Shown in pieces: positions 40,705-49,014 of a stretch of 64,000 bases of DNA. The stretch is from NCBI GenBank assembly GCA_037440925.1, contig JBBITF010000006.1, positions 1 to 64,000 on the forward strand, in the 5' to 3' direction. The stretch's first letter is position 1, and every line of letters starts with the position of its first letter. The notes beneath the pieces are model-generated. The model ran no database searches. It was not told the origin of the DNA and worked only from the letters and a program-made list of their open reading frames with translations. This stretch comes from JAABUE01 sp037440925. GTDB taxonomy: Bacteria > Chloroflexota > Anaerolineae > Anaerolineales > Villigracilaceae. The position numbers were made by a program, and so were the translations under genes.

Positions 40705-42791
40705 AACGACGAATTCTGCTTCCCTCCCTGGTCTTCCTGGCGGTCCTGACGCTGGCCGTCGGCTCCGTCTCCGCTTCCTCCCTCGACTTCAGCCTGCCTG
40801 CCTCGGCCGAAGGAGAGACTCTCGTCTCCGGCAATTACTGCGCCTCCTGTCATCTGACCGATGACCCGCGCCTGGCGTCTGCCACGGCTTGGAAAGGCGG
40901 CATCCAAAGCAAAGTCAACTCGCCCTGCCCGGCAGCCATCAAAATACACGAAGAACTATATTACACCGAACGGTTGCTGCTCATGATCGAACGCGCCGAA
41001 AACGCAGTTGGCCCCTTGCCCGAAAAGAGCCAGGCTCGTTTGGAGGACTATACCCAGCGTTACAGCCGTATGCTCGATACGCCTGTCGGCAGCCTGGACG
41101 CTTTCGTCAGTGAAGCCCAGTCAACTCGTTATCAGTTGAACAAGGCCTATGCTGCGCTCAATCAAATGGCGCAAGACGCCAAACAGCGCACAATCTTGAC
41201 GTATGCGGCGGCGATTACCTTGATTGTGCTTGGCTCATTGGCCTGGGGCGTGTACAACTCCCGCGCGCTGGCCTCTGGAAAGGTGAGCCGATCTTGGGGG
41301 CTATTCTGGCGTGTGCTGTTTATCGTGGCTGTTGTGGCGTTCTTTACCTTGCCTTTCTTCCGTGTGCCGGCCGAAGAGGTGGTGATGACCACTGCCGAAC
41401 AGCAGGAAGCCCAGGCAACCCTCGATGCCGCTCAACGCGCAGCCGACGCTGCCGACCGTTCGCAGGCGCGCGCCTGGATGTTAGCCCGCGTTGCGGCTGC
41501 CTATGCCGAAATGGACGCCGCCCAAGCCCAGGCTATCCTGGATGAAGCGCTGACCTCGCTCGACGTAGCCCGCAAGAACGAAGAAGCCCTGTGGGGGCAA
41601 AGCCTGGTCGTGCAAGAAGTGACGGTTGGCACCAAAATCGAAATGGAATCGGCCGGCCTCATCACCGCCGACCTGAACGCTGCCCGCGCCCGCGCCTGGG
41701 CCTTGCCGCTGGTTGCCCGGCAGTGGAACGCCCTCGATCCAATCAAAGCCGCCGCCCTCTTACAGGCCGAACAGGACGCCCTGATTGGCCAAGAAGGCCT
41801 CTACCGTGATTTACAATTGCGCGCCCTATCGCTGGCCTGGGTCGAAGTGAATCCTTCCAAGGCCGCCCCTGCTGCCGCCCAAATACAGGACGCTTCCCTG
41901 CGCGCCTGGACCTTCCGTGAACTGGCGGACCTGACCCACAACCCCTCACTCTATGACAAAGCCCTCCAGGCTGCGCGTGAAATCACGGACCCTGTCCAGA
42001 AAGCGCGCGCCCTGCGAGAGATTGCCCACTCTTCTGGCAAGAGCGCCCTTTTCGAGGAAGCCCTGACCGCGCTAGATGGCGTGACCGACCCCGCTTTGGC
42101 CTATGCCCTCAGCGACCTGGCCGCTGCCTGGGGCAACGCTTCTCTGGTCGAAAGAATCGCCTACCCCGATGCCCGCGCCAGCGCCTTGCTGCGCATGGGA
42201 GAATACCCCTCCGCTTGGGAGGCGGCGGCAGGCATCGCTGATCCTTACGAACAGGCGCGCGCCCAAGCCGCCATTGCTTCTGCCTGGGGCAATGCCGATG
42301 CCGCCATGCAGATTGCTGTCCCCTTATACCGCGATTTGGCATTGCGCGATGTCATCCGAAAAACGGGAAATACGTCACTGGCAGAGGCAATTACCTCCAA
42401 GTACTATAAAGTCCAGGCTCTAACTGCTCTAGGCGAGACCGAATCTGCCCTCCAAGTAGCCGCCGACCTGGGCGAAACCTACCCCTTGGTTGATTTGGCT
42501 GTCCATTTGTCCGCCTCCAATCCGCAGGCGGCGTTGGCCTTGGTCGAGCAGATGAAGCGCGAAAGCGACAAAGCCATTGCCTTGCAGGCTATTGCTGTTG
42601 CCTCGCAGGACCCGTCGCTCATCGAACAGGCGCAGGGCATGGCACTGGCCGCCCGCGTGCGCGGCGACTCGCTGGCCCCGGCCCAGGCTTTGCTCGATCT
42701 TGCAAATGCCCTTCTGGAAGTAGATGTCAAATACGCAGAAGCAGCCTTTCGTCAGGCGTATGAAGCGGCGCAGCGCATTGCAACCAAATGA
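40701..42791 (+). CDS. large membrane monohaem protein with helical-repeat domain, unknown family
   Basis: A 696-aa protein that I do not recognise. It begins with a Sec signal (residues 4-25) and one heme c motif, CASCH, at 47-51. A charged helical stretch follows, then two membrane helices at about 164-185 and 201-221 joined by a basic loop. From about 225 to the end it is an Ala/Glu/Arg-rich array of helix pairs, for example RAWMLARVAAAYAEMD, KARALREIAHSSGK and EQARAQAAIASAWGN, resembling TPR or HEAT repeats with a period near 30-33 residues. By the positive-inside rule the heme and the repeat domain both face the periplasm. It overlaps the preceding gene by four bases and is the last gene of the membrane module. 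Confidence 0.75.
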   Translation: MKRRILLPSLVFLAVLTLAVGSVSASSLDFSLPASAEGETLVSGNYCASCHLTDDPRLASATAWKGGIQSKVNSPCPAAIKIHEELYYTERLLLMIERAENAVGPLPEKSQARLEDYTQRYSRMLDTPVGSLDAFVSEAQSTRYQLNKAYAALNQMAQDAKQRTILTYAAAITLIVLGSLAWGVYNSRALASGKVSRSWGLFWRVLFIVAVVAFFTLPFFRVPAEEVVMTTAEQQEAQATLDAAQRAADAADRSQARAWMLARVAAAYAEMDAAQAQAILDEALTSLDVARKNEEALWGQSLVVQEVTVGTKIEMESAGLITADLNAARARAWALPLVARQWNALDPIKAAALLQAEQDALIGQEGLYRDLQLRALSLAWVEVNPSKAAPAAAQIQDASLRAWTFRELADLTHNPSLYDKALQAAREITDPVQKARALREIAHSSGKSALFEEALTALDGVTDPALAYALSDLAAAWGNASLVERIAYPDARASALLRMGEYPSAWEAAAGIADPYEQARAQAAIASAWGNADAAMQIAVPLYRDLALRDVIRKTGNTSLAEAITSKYYKVQALTALGETESALQVAADLGETYPLVDLAVHLSASNPQAALALVEQMKRESDKAIALQAIAVASQDPSLIEQAQGMALAARVRGDSLAPAQALLDLANALLEVDVKYAEAAFRQAYEAAQRIATK

Positions 42792-42812
42792 ACGATTCTG
42801 CGAGGTCATGCG

Positions 42813-43196
42813 ATGTTGAATGAATATACCGGTAAGCGCGTTCTTGTGATTGCCACCTTTGGTTCTGCTAACCCAGAGCGCGGCCCCGGTCCATTTGTCT
42901 TTGCCGGCGAAGCCGCCAGGGGCGGCGCTGAAGTCATGCTCATCTTTGTCTTGCAAGCGCCGCTGCTCCTCAAGCGGGGCGTTGCGGAGAAATTGTATGC
43001 CAAACAAGGCGGGCGTACCATCCGCGAATTCATTGATGATGCCCTGCGGCTTGGGGTAAAATGCTATGTGTGTGATACGGCGTTGCAACTTTGCGACATG
43101 ACGCCCGAAGACTTGATTGAAGAAGTGGACGAACTGGTCGGCCCCAGTTTCTTGATCAAACAAGGATTACAGGCTGATCTGGTTCTCTCTTTCTAA
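42813..43196 (+). CDS. DsrE-like sulfur-relay protein
   Basis: A 127-aa protein of the DsrE/TusD-like fold. The N-terminal strand and loop RVLVIATFGSANPERGPGPFVFA and the helix GGAEVMLIFVL fit the family. A cysteine cluster, CYVCDTALQLCDM, sits at about residues 90-102, where DsrE proteins carry their sulfur-binding cysteine. No dsrF or dsrH follows, so it is not the oxidative DsrEFH set. Single DsrE-like proteins occur in reducing organisms and may carry sulfur or modify DsrC. GAGGT precedes the ATG. Confidence 0.75.
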   Translation: MLNEYTGKRVLVIATFGSANPERGPGPFVFAGEAARGGAEVMLIFVLQAPLLLKRGVAEKLYAKQGGRTIREFIDDALRLGVKCYVCDTALQLCDMTPEDLIEEVDELVGPSFLIKQGLQADLVLSF

Positions 43197-43215
43197 AAAA
43201 CCATTTGGAGGTAGT

Positions 43216-43416
43216 ATGTTCATCGTAACCATTGATATCCAAAAATGTAAAGCCTGCGGTGATTGCGTGGAAAATTGCCCTCAACAGGCCATTGCCATCA
43301 CCGAAGAAGGCGGCAAAAAGTATGCCATGTTTACCGGTAGTCCCGATGATTGTATTGGCTGCTTATCCTGCGAATCTTCTTGTGAAGAAGGCGCCATTAC
43401 CGTTACCGAGTACTAA
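43216..43416 (+). CDS. 2x[4Fe-4S] ferredoxin
   Basis: A 66-aa ferredoxin with two cluster motifs, CKACGDCVENCP and CIGCLSCESSCEEG. The second lacks the usual proline after its last cysteine. It is small and soluble, and likely donates electrons in the cytoplasm, possibly to DsrAB or to the radical SAM protein two genes downstream. TGGAGG precedes the ATG. Ferredoxin genes are common in dsr loci but are not tied to one partner. Confidence 0.9.
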   Translation: MFIVTIDIQKCKACGDCVENCPQQAIAITEEGGKKYAMFTGSPDDCIGCLSCESSCEEGAITVTEY

Positions 43417-43463
43417 TCGCGCTGTTTTCTCCTCTTACGCTAACGGCTGGATGTATTCCCCTG

Positions 43464-44888
43464 ATGACTGCTCGAACCCGTCATGCGCCTCGTCTGGTCA
43501 TTGCGGCGCCCCAGGGTCGAAGTGGAAAAACCACCCTGACCTTGGGATTGTGCGCCGCATTCAAAGCGCGCGCGCTGACCATCCAGCCCTACAAAAAAGG
43601 ACCCGATTACATTGATCCCTCCTGGCTGAGTGAAGCCGCTGGAACCCTCTGCCGTTCCCTAGACCCTTTCTTTTACGAAAAGCCCGAAGAACTCTTACGG
43701 GCTTTTCTGCGCTCTGCTCCTCAAGATGGGGTGAGCCTGATCGAAGGCAATCACGGCTTGTTTGACTCCTTCGATGAAAGCGGACGAGGTAGCACGGCTG
43801 CGGTTGCGCGCACGTTGCAGGCTCCCCTCCTGTTGGTGATCAATGCCGCCCGCATGGGGCGCAGCGCCGCGGCCATCGTGCATGGCTGTCAAACCTTCGA
43901 GCCAGAAACGAACATCGCCGGCGTGGTTCTGAACAACGTAGCGCAAGGTCGCCACGAGGCCCGTATGCGCCAGGCCATTGAAAGTCGCTGCGGTGTGCCT
44001 GTATTGGGCGCCATTCCACGCGACGAAACCCTGACCATCCCCGACCGTCACCTGGGATTGGTGCCTCGCGCCGAACAAGACGCGCTTCTTCCCGCCATCA
44101 CAGCCTGCCGGCAGACTATCGAGCGCTACCTCGACCTCGATGCTGTCCTGGCTATAGCCCGGGCTGCGCCTGCTTTACCCGCTCCCTCTCCGGCCTCCTC
44201 CGCGGCCCAGCCGGTCTCGCATCGGCCGCTCATCGGCGTCCTGCGCGACCGTGCCTTTACCTTCTACTACCCTGAAAATTTAGAAGCCCTGGAAGAAGCC
44301 GGTGCCGACCTGCTCTTCCTGGACGCTTTGCGTGACGCCGAATTGCCCCCTGTAGACGCCCTCTACATCGGCGGCGGCTTCCCCGAAATATTCATGGACG
44401 AGTTGTCTGCCAACGTTTCTCTGCGCCGCGCCATCCGCGAAGCCATCGAAAACGACTTGCCGGTCTACGCCGAATGCGGCGGCCTGATGTACCTCTCCCA
44501 GCGCATTGTGTGGGGCGAAAAATCGGCCGAGATGGTGGGCGCCTTGCCCTGCGAAATCGAAATGACCTCCAAACCCCAGGGACATGGCTACGTAACTGCC
44601 CAGGTGGAGGCCGAGAATCCTTTTTTCTCGCCGGGCCTGCTCTTGCGTGGACATGAGTTCCACAACTCGCGGCTTGTAATGCTCCCTGGCAACCGCCTTG
44701 CAACGGCTTATCGCCTCTTGCGCGGCAATGGAGTAGGCGATGGCCGCGATGGGCTTCTTTACCGTAACACATTGGCTTCTTACACTCATTTGCATTCTGG
44801 CGGAGCGCCTGACTGGGCCGTTGGCCTGGTTCATCGGGCGCAGGTTTATCGAGAAAACCGCCTACAAGCAGAAATGGATAACAGATGA
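43464..44888 (+). CDS. dsrN: DsrN, siroheme amidase (cobyrinate a,c-diamide synthase family)
   Basis: A 474-aa CobB/CbiA-family amidotransferase. The N-terminal P-loop is APQGRSGKTTLTLGL, followed by KKGPDYIDPSW and IEGNHGLFDSF, the ATP-dependent ligase half. The C-terminal glutamine amidotransferase half has ALYIGGGFPEIF and YAECGGLMYLS, with the catalytic cysteine in AECGG. In dsr loci this protein amidates siroheme to the siroamide form used by DsrAB. There are no cobalamin genes nearby, which supports the siroheme role. The stop overlaps the next start by four bases. Confidence 0.9.
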   Translation: MTARTRHAPRLVIAAPQGRSGKTTLTLGLCAAFKARALTIQPYKKGPDYIDPSWLSEAAGTLCRSLDPFFYEKPEELLRAFLRSAPQDGVSLIEGNHGLFDSFDESGRGSTAAVARTLQAPLLLVINAARMGRSAAAIVHGCQTFEPETNIAGVVLNNVAQGRHEARMRQAIESRCGVPVLGAIPRDETLTIPDRHLGLVPRAEQDALLPAITACRQTIERYLDLDAVLAIARAAPALPAPSPASSAAQPVSHRPLIGVLRDRAFTFYYPENLEALEEAGADLLFLDALRDAELPPVDALYIGGGFPEIFMDELSANVSLRRAIREAIENDLPVYAECGGLMYLSQRIVWGEKSAEMVGALPCEIEMTSKPQGHGYVTAQVEAENPFFSPGLLLRGHEFHNSRLVMLPGNRLATAYRLLRGNGVGDGRDGLLYRNTLASYTHLHSGGAPDWAVGLVHRAQVYRENRLQAEMDNR

Positions 44889-46015
44889 GGCTGCCTCTCC
44901 TTTCCAATATTGGTAATTTTTTCCCAAAATTGCGCTCGAAACCGGATGTCCAGGCCTCCAAAAAACGGCCGTTTAACGTCGTGCAAATCGAAATCACCAG
45001 TCGCTGCAGCACCGGCTGTGTCTTCTGCCCGCATGATGCTTTGTCTGACAAATGGATAGACGGGGACCTGTCGCCGCTCATGTATGAAGAATATATCGTC
45101 CCGCATCTGGATTTGTTCGATTTGGTGTACCTGCAAGGCTGGGGCGAACCTATGCTGCACCCCAACCTGTGGGATATGCTGGCCTCGGCTCAAGACAAGG
45201 GTTGCCGCACCGGCTTCACCACCAACGGCGCCTGGCTGCAAAGCGAACAAAATCAGCGTCTGGTAGAGATGGGTGTGGATATGATTTCCGTCTCTTTTGC
45301 CGGGACGGCTGCTCCCATTCACGAATCGCTGCGTACCAATTCTCAGTTTGCCGAACTGTGTAGCAATTTCGAGAGCCTGGCCAACCTCAAGAAACAACGC
45401 GGCGTGACCAAACCCTGGCTCGAATTGCATTTCCTGATGACCCGCGCCAATTTGAAAGAATTCCCTGGCCTGGTCGAACTGGCTGCCTCCCTAGGCGCGG
45501 ATGAAGTAGTCGCCACCAACCTCACCTATTCCCCGAGCCTGGCGCTAGACCGGATGCACATCTTTGGCGAACAGCCTCTGCCTGAAGATGTCGAACTGAT
45601 TCAGCGCGCCCAAGCCAACGCTGAACGGCTGAACATTCCGCTGCGCGTTTACCCGCTCCAAACCGAACCCAATACCCTGGTCTGTGACGCTGACCCGCTC
45701 AATACCGTGTACGTCAACCATCGCGGCGAGGTCTCCCCTTGTGTCTATCTGGGGCTAACAGTGCAGGGAAGGGTTCCGCGCTTCTATCAGGGCGAAGCTC
45801 ACCCATTTGACGCCCTTTCCTTTGGAAATATTCAGACAGGTTTCTTGAAGGCGCTTCATGGAAAAGAGCGCGAGACCTTCCTGTCTGCTTTCAAACAACG
45901 CAATATGACCAGCGGCCCTCTGGCGATGCTTACCTACATGTCCGAACCAGGCCAGGCTGAATTGCCGCCTCCGCCTGTCCCTTGTCAGCATTGCTACAAA
46001 ATGTTGGGCGTGTGA
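44885..46015 (+). CDS. radical SAM protein in the dsr operon
   Basis: A 376-aa radical SAM enzyme. The cluster motif is C41-x3-C45-x2-C48 in EITSRCSTGCVFCPHD, followed by GWGEPMLHPNL, which binds SAM. The C-terminal part has cysteines in LVCDADPLN, EVSPCVYLG and the final PCQHCYKMLGV, suggesting a SPASM-like or half-SPASM auxiliary cluster. The ATG overlaps the dsrN stop, so it is translationally coupled. It may modify a siroheme-related molecule or mature a protein of the locus; the function is inferred from location only. Confidence 0.85.
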   Translation: MRLPLLSNIGNFFPKLRSKPDVQASKKRPFNVVQIEITSRCSTGCVFCPHDALSDKWIDGDLSPLMYEEYIVPHLDLFDLVYLQGWGEPMLHPNLWDMLASAQDKGCRTGFTTNGAWLQSEQNQRLVEMGVDMISVSFAGTAAPIHESLRTNSQFAELCSNFESLANLKKQRGVTKPWLELHFLMTRANLKEFPGLVELAASLGADEVVATNLTYSPSLALDRMHIFGEQPLPEDVELIQRAQANAERLNIPLRVYPLQTEPNTLVCDADPLNTVYVNHRGEVSPCVYLGLTVQGRVPRFYQGEAHPFDALSFGNIQTGFLKALHGKERETFLSAFKQRNMTSGPLAMLTYMSEPGQAELPPPPVPCQHCYKMLGV

Positions 46016-46016
46016 A

Positions 46017-46028
46017 CGATCATGATCG
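46017..46028. promoter_or_regulatory. 12-bp perfect palindrome before the P-type ATPase
   Basis: CGATCATGATCG is a perfect palindrome starting one or two bases after the radical SAM stop codon and about 60 bases before the ATPase start. It may be an operator, but no promoter boxes are clear around it. Confidence 0.3.
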
Positions 46029-46085
46029 CTCAACTCCCTACTTTTCTTTTGAGAGGACCTAAAATTTTTGTTGAAGAGGTTTCCA

Positions 46086-48944
46086 ATGCCAAACGATGCA
46101 CAAAATAAGACAGCCAAGAACCAAGAGCAAGCCTGGCACGCGCTGCCTGTCGAGGAAGTGCTTCGCCACCTCGAAGTGCAGGAAAATGGATTGAGCGCCG
46201 AACAGGCTGCCCAACGTTTGAAACAATATGGACCGAACCAATTGCAGGAAGCGCCGCGCCCCACCTTTTGGCACATGCTGTGGGAGCAGTTGAACAACTT
46301 TGTGGTCATCCTGCTCATCGTGGCATCCATTATTTCTGCCCTCTTGGGCGATTACGTGGAAGCCGCTGCCATCATGGCCATCGTCGCGCTGAATGCCGTT
46401 CTCGGCATCATTCAGGAACAGCGCGCCGAAGAAGCCCTGGCGGCATTGAAAAAATTGGCCGCGCCCGATGCCCAGGTGCTGCGCGATGGCCGCCGGCAGA
46501 CCATCCCGGCGCGCGACCTGGTGCCCGGCGACATCGTCTTCCTGGAAGCAGGCAATTTCGTCCCGGCGGATGTGCGCCTGCTCGAGGCGGTCAACCTGCG
46601 CATCGAAGAGGCCTCCCTCACCGGCGAGTCCCTGCCGGTGCAGAAGAGCGCCGTTTCCATCATTGACAAGGATGTGCCGATTGGCGACCGCAAGAACACC
46701 GCCTTCATGGGGACGACCGTTTCCTACGGGCGCGGACGCGGCGTGGTGGTCAGCACCGGGATGCGCACCCAGTTGGGCCTGATCGCCACCATGCTCCAGA
46801 CCGTGGAAACAGAGGAAACCCCGCTCCAGCGTCGCCTCGATCAGTTGGGCAAGACCTTGAGCATCGCCTCGCTCATCCTGGTTGCCATCGTCTTCGTGGT
46901 GGCTTTGCTCGATTACACCAATATCAATTTGCTTTTCAGCGGGCCGCTGGATTACTTCAAATCCTATAGCCGCGAGATTACGGATGTGTTCATCATCGCG
47001 GTCAGTCTGGCGATTGCAGCCGTGCCAGAGGGCCTGCCGGCCGTTGTGACTATCAGCCTGGCGCTGGGTATGCGCGAGATGATCCGCCGTCACGCCCTCA
47101 TCCGCAAACTGGCCTCTGTGGAGACGCTTGGCTCGGCCACCGTCATCTGTTCCGATAAGACCGGCACCCTGACTCAGAACGAGATGACCGTTACGCGCCT
47201 GTGGGCCGACGGCCAGTTCTTGCATGTCACCGGCACGGGCTACGTTCCGCAAGGAGAGTTTCAGGTGGATGGGAAGACAGTGGACATCAAGAACTATCCC
47301 GCCATCCTGACCTCCCTGTGGCTGGGCGTGCTGAACAACGACGCCGACATCGAGATTACCGGCGAGACTGAGGACGAAAAGACCTACCGCATCGTGGGCG
47401 ATCCCACCGAGGGCGCGTTACTTGTGGCGGCGGCCAAAGCAGGCGCCTTCCACGTCGAGGTGAAGCAGGCCTACCCGCGTGAGAACGAAGTGCCGTTCGA
47501 CTCGGAACGCAAGCGTATGATCACCATCCACGATGTAAGCCAACCGCGCCCGGAGGATATTTCCCCCTTTTATGACAACAAGATGAAGGATTGGGAGGTG
47601 ATTGCCGTCAAAGGCGCGCCCGACATCGTGCTGGGATTGTGTTCCCATTACCAGACGATGGATGACAAATCGAAACCGCTGACCGAAGAACAGCGCCAGC
47701 GCATCTTAGCCGCCAACGACGAGATGACGAAAGATGCTCTGCGCGTGCTGGGCGTGGCTTACCGCATCGTAAAAGAAGTGCCACAGACGGCTGACGGCTT
47801 GAAACCCGAAGAACTGGAAAAAGACCTGGTCTTCGTCGGCCTCTTGGGCATGATTGACCCGGCGCGTTTAGAAGTCAAACCTGCGCTCGAACAGGCGCGC
47901 CAGGCCGGCATCCGCACCGTCATGATCACCGGCGACTATCCTAACACCGCGCGCGCCATCGCCGAATCCATCGGCCTGATGAAGCGCCGCACGCGCGTGC
48001 TGACCGGCGCCGAAGTAGACAAAATGTCTGACGATGGGTTGCGCGACGTCATCGAGGAGACGGCCGTCTTTGCGCGCGTCTCGCCGGAACACAAGATGCG
48101 CATCGTGGACGCGCTGCAAGCCAATGGCGAAGTGGTCGCCATGACCGGCGACGGCGTCAACGATGCCCCGGCCATCAAGCGCGCCGACATCGGCGTAGCC
48201 ATGGGCATCACCGGCACCGACGTGGCCAAGGAAACCGCCGACATGGTGTTGACCGACGACAATTACGCCAGCATCGTCTCGGCGGTCGAGCAGGGACGCA
48301 TCATTTACAGCAACATCCGTAAATTTGTATATTATCTGCTTTCCTGCAATGTGGCAGAAATCCTGGTCATCTTCCTGGGTACGCTCATCTCGAAGAGCTC
48401 TCCTCTCACGGCTATCCAATTGCTCTGGCTCAACTTGGTGACCGACGGCGCCCCTGCTTTGGCCCTGGCCACGGAAAAGGGAGATCCAGACATTATGTCT
48501 CGTTTACCCCGTCCAAAGAATGAACCCATTATCAATCGTTTCATGCAATTGGGCATTCTTGTCCAAACGCTTGCCATTACCAGCGTGACGCTGGGGGCCT
48601 ACTTCTTGGGGTTGAAACTTCACCCCGAACAGCCCGAGTTTGCAGAAGCCATGGCGTTCGTTACCTTGTCACTCTCTGAACTGGCGCGCGCTTTTACGGC
48701 TCGCTCGGAATACTACCCCTTGTTCAAAATCGGGGTGTTCACGAACCGCAATATGAACCTGGCGATTCTACTTTCGGCCGCTTTGATCTTTGCGGTCATC
48801 TACATCCCATTCTTCAACCCCATTTTCAATACCGTTCCGCTAGGCTGGCAACAATGGGAAGTGTTGCTGCCTTTGCTCCTGGTGCCATCCCTGGCTGCTG
48901 AGATACTCAAGTATATCCATCAAAAAACTCGGAAACAGGATTGA
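46086..48944 (+). CDS. P-type cation-transporting ATPase (Ca2+ type)
   Basis: A 952-aa P2-type ATPase. The cation-ATPase N-terminal domain (LPVEEVLRHLEVQENGLS) is followed by the actuator motif TGES in EASLTGESLPV and the PEGLP motif in helix 4. The phosphorylation site is CSDKTGTLTQNEMTV, the nucleotide domain lies about 400-600, and the hinge TGDGVNDAPAIKRADIG and C-terminal helices with NLVTDGAPALALA follow. The layout is that of calcium (SERCA/PMR1-like) pumps; sodium or manganese transport is possible. ATG 46086 with AAGAGG upstream was chosen over TTG 46068. A perfect terminator follows. It is on the same strand as the dsr genes but is probably unrelated. Confidence 0.92.
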   Translation: MPNDAQNKTAKNQEQAWHALPVEEVLRHLEVQENGLSAEQAAQRLKQYGPNQLQEAPRPTFWHMLWEQLNNFVVILLIVASIISALLGDYVEAAAIMAIVALNAVLGIIQEQRAEEALAALKKLAAPDAQVLRDGRRQTIPARDLVPGDIVFLEAGNFVPADVRLLEAVNLRIEEASLTGESLPVQKSAVSIIDKDVPIGDRKNTAFMGTTVSYGRGRGVVVSTGMRTQLGLIATMLQTVETEETPLQRRLDQLGKTLSIASLILVAIVFVVALLDYTNINLLFSGPLDYFKSYSREITDVFIIAVSLAIAAVPEGLPAVVTISLALGMREMIRRHALIRKLASVETLGSATVICSDKTGTLTQNEMTVTRLWADGQFLHVTGTGYVPQGEFQVDGKTVDIKNYPAILTSLWLGVLNNDADIEITGETEDEKTYRIVGDPTEGALLVAAAKAGAFHVEVKQAYPRENEVPFDSERKRMITIHDVSQPRPEDISPFYDNKMKDWEVIAVKGAPDIVLGLCSHYQTMDDKSKPLTEEQRQRILAANDEMTKDALRVLGVAYRIVKEVPQTADGLKPEELEKDLVFVGLLGMIDPARLEVKPALEQARQAGIRTVMITGDYPNTARAIAESIGLMKRRTRVLTGAEVDKMSDDGLRDVIEETAVFARVSPEHKMRIVDALQANGEVVAMTGDGVNDAPAIKRADIGVAMGITGTDVAKETADMVLTDDNYASIVSAVEQGRIIYSNIRKFVYYLLSCNVAEILVIFLGTLISKSSPLTAIQLLWLNLVTDGAPALALATEKGDPDIMSRLPRPKNEPIINRFMQLGILVQTLAITSVTLGAYFLGLKLHPEQPEFAEAMAFVTLSLSELARAFTARSEYYPLFKIGVFTNRNMNLAILLSAALIFAVIYIPFFNPIFNTVPLGWQQWEVLLPLLLVPSLAAEILKYIHQKTRKQD

Positions 48945-48951
48945 CTTAACG

Positions 48952-48992
48952 AACGTCCCGAAGGTTCCAAAACCTTCGGGACGTTTTATTTT
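48952..48992 (+). terminator. rho-independent terminator after the P-type ATPase
   Basis: A perfect 15-bp stem, AACGTCCCGAAGGTT with AACCTTCGGGACGTT (48952-48985), and a CCAA loop are followed by TTATTTT. The next gene converges from the other side and ends at 49015, so the hairpin may act on both strands. Confidence 0.88.
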
Positions 48993-49014
48993 GTTCGGGA
49001 AATCCCCGGCTATT

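Noticed and set aside
42813..43196. Oxidative DsrEFH sulfur-oxidation set
   Set aside because: Only one DsrE-like gene is present, dsrF, dsrH and dsrL are missing, and dsrD is present.
43464..44888. Cobalamin biosynthesis gene (cobB/cbiA)
   Set aside because: The family fits, but there are no corrinoid genes nearby and the dsr context points to siroheme amidation (DsrN).
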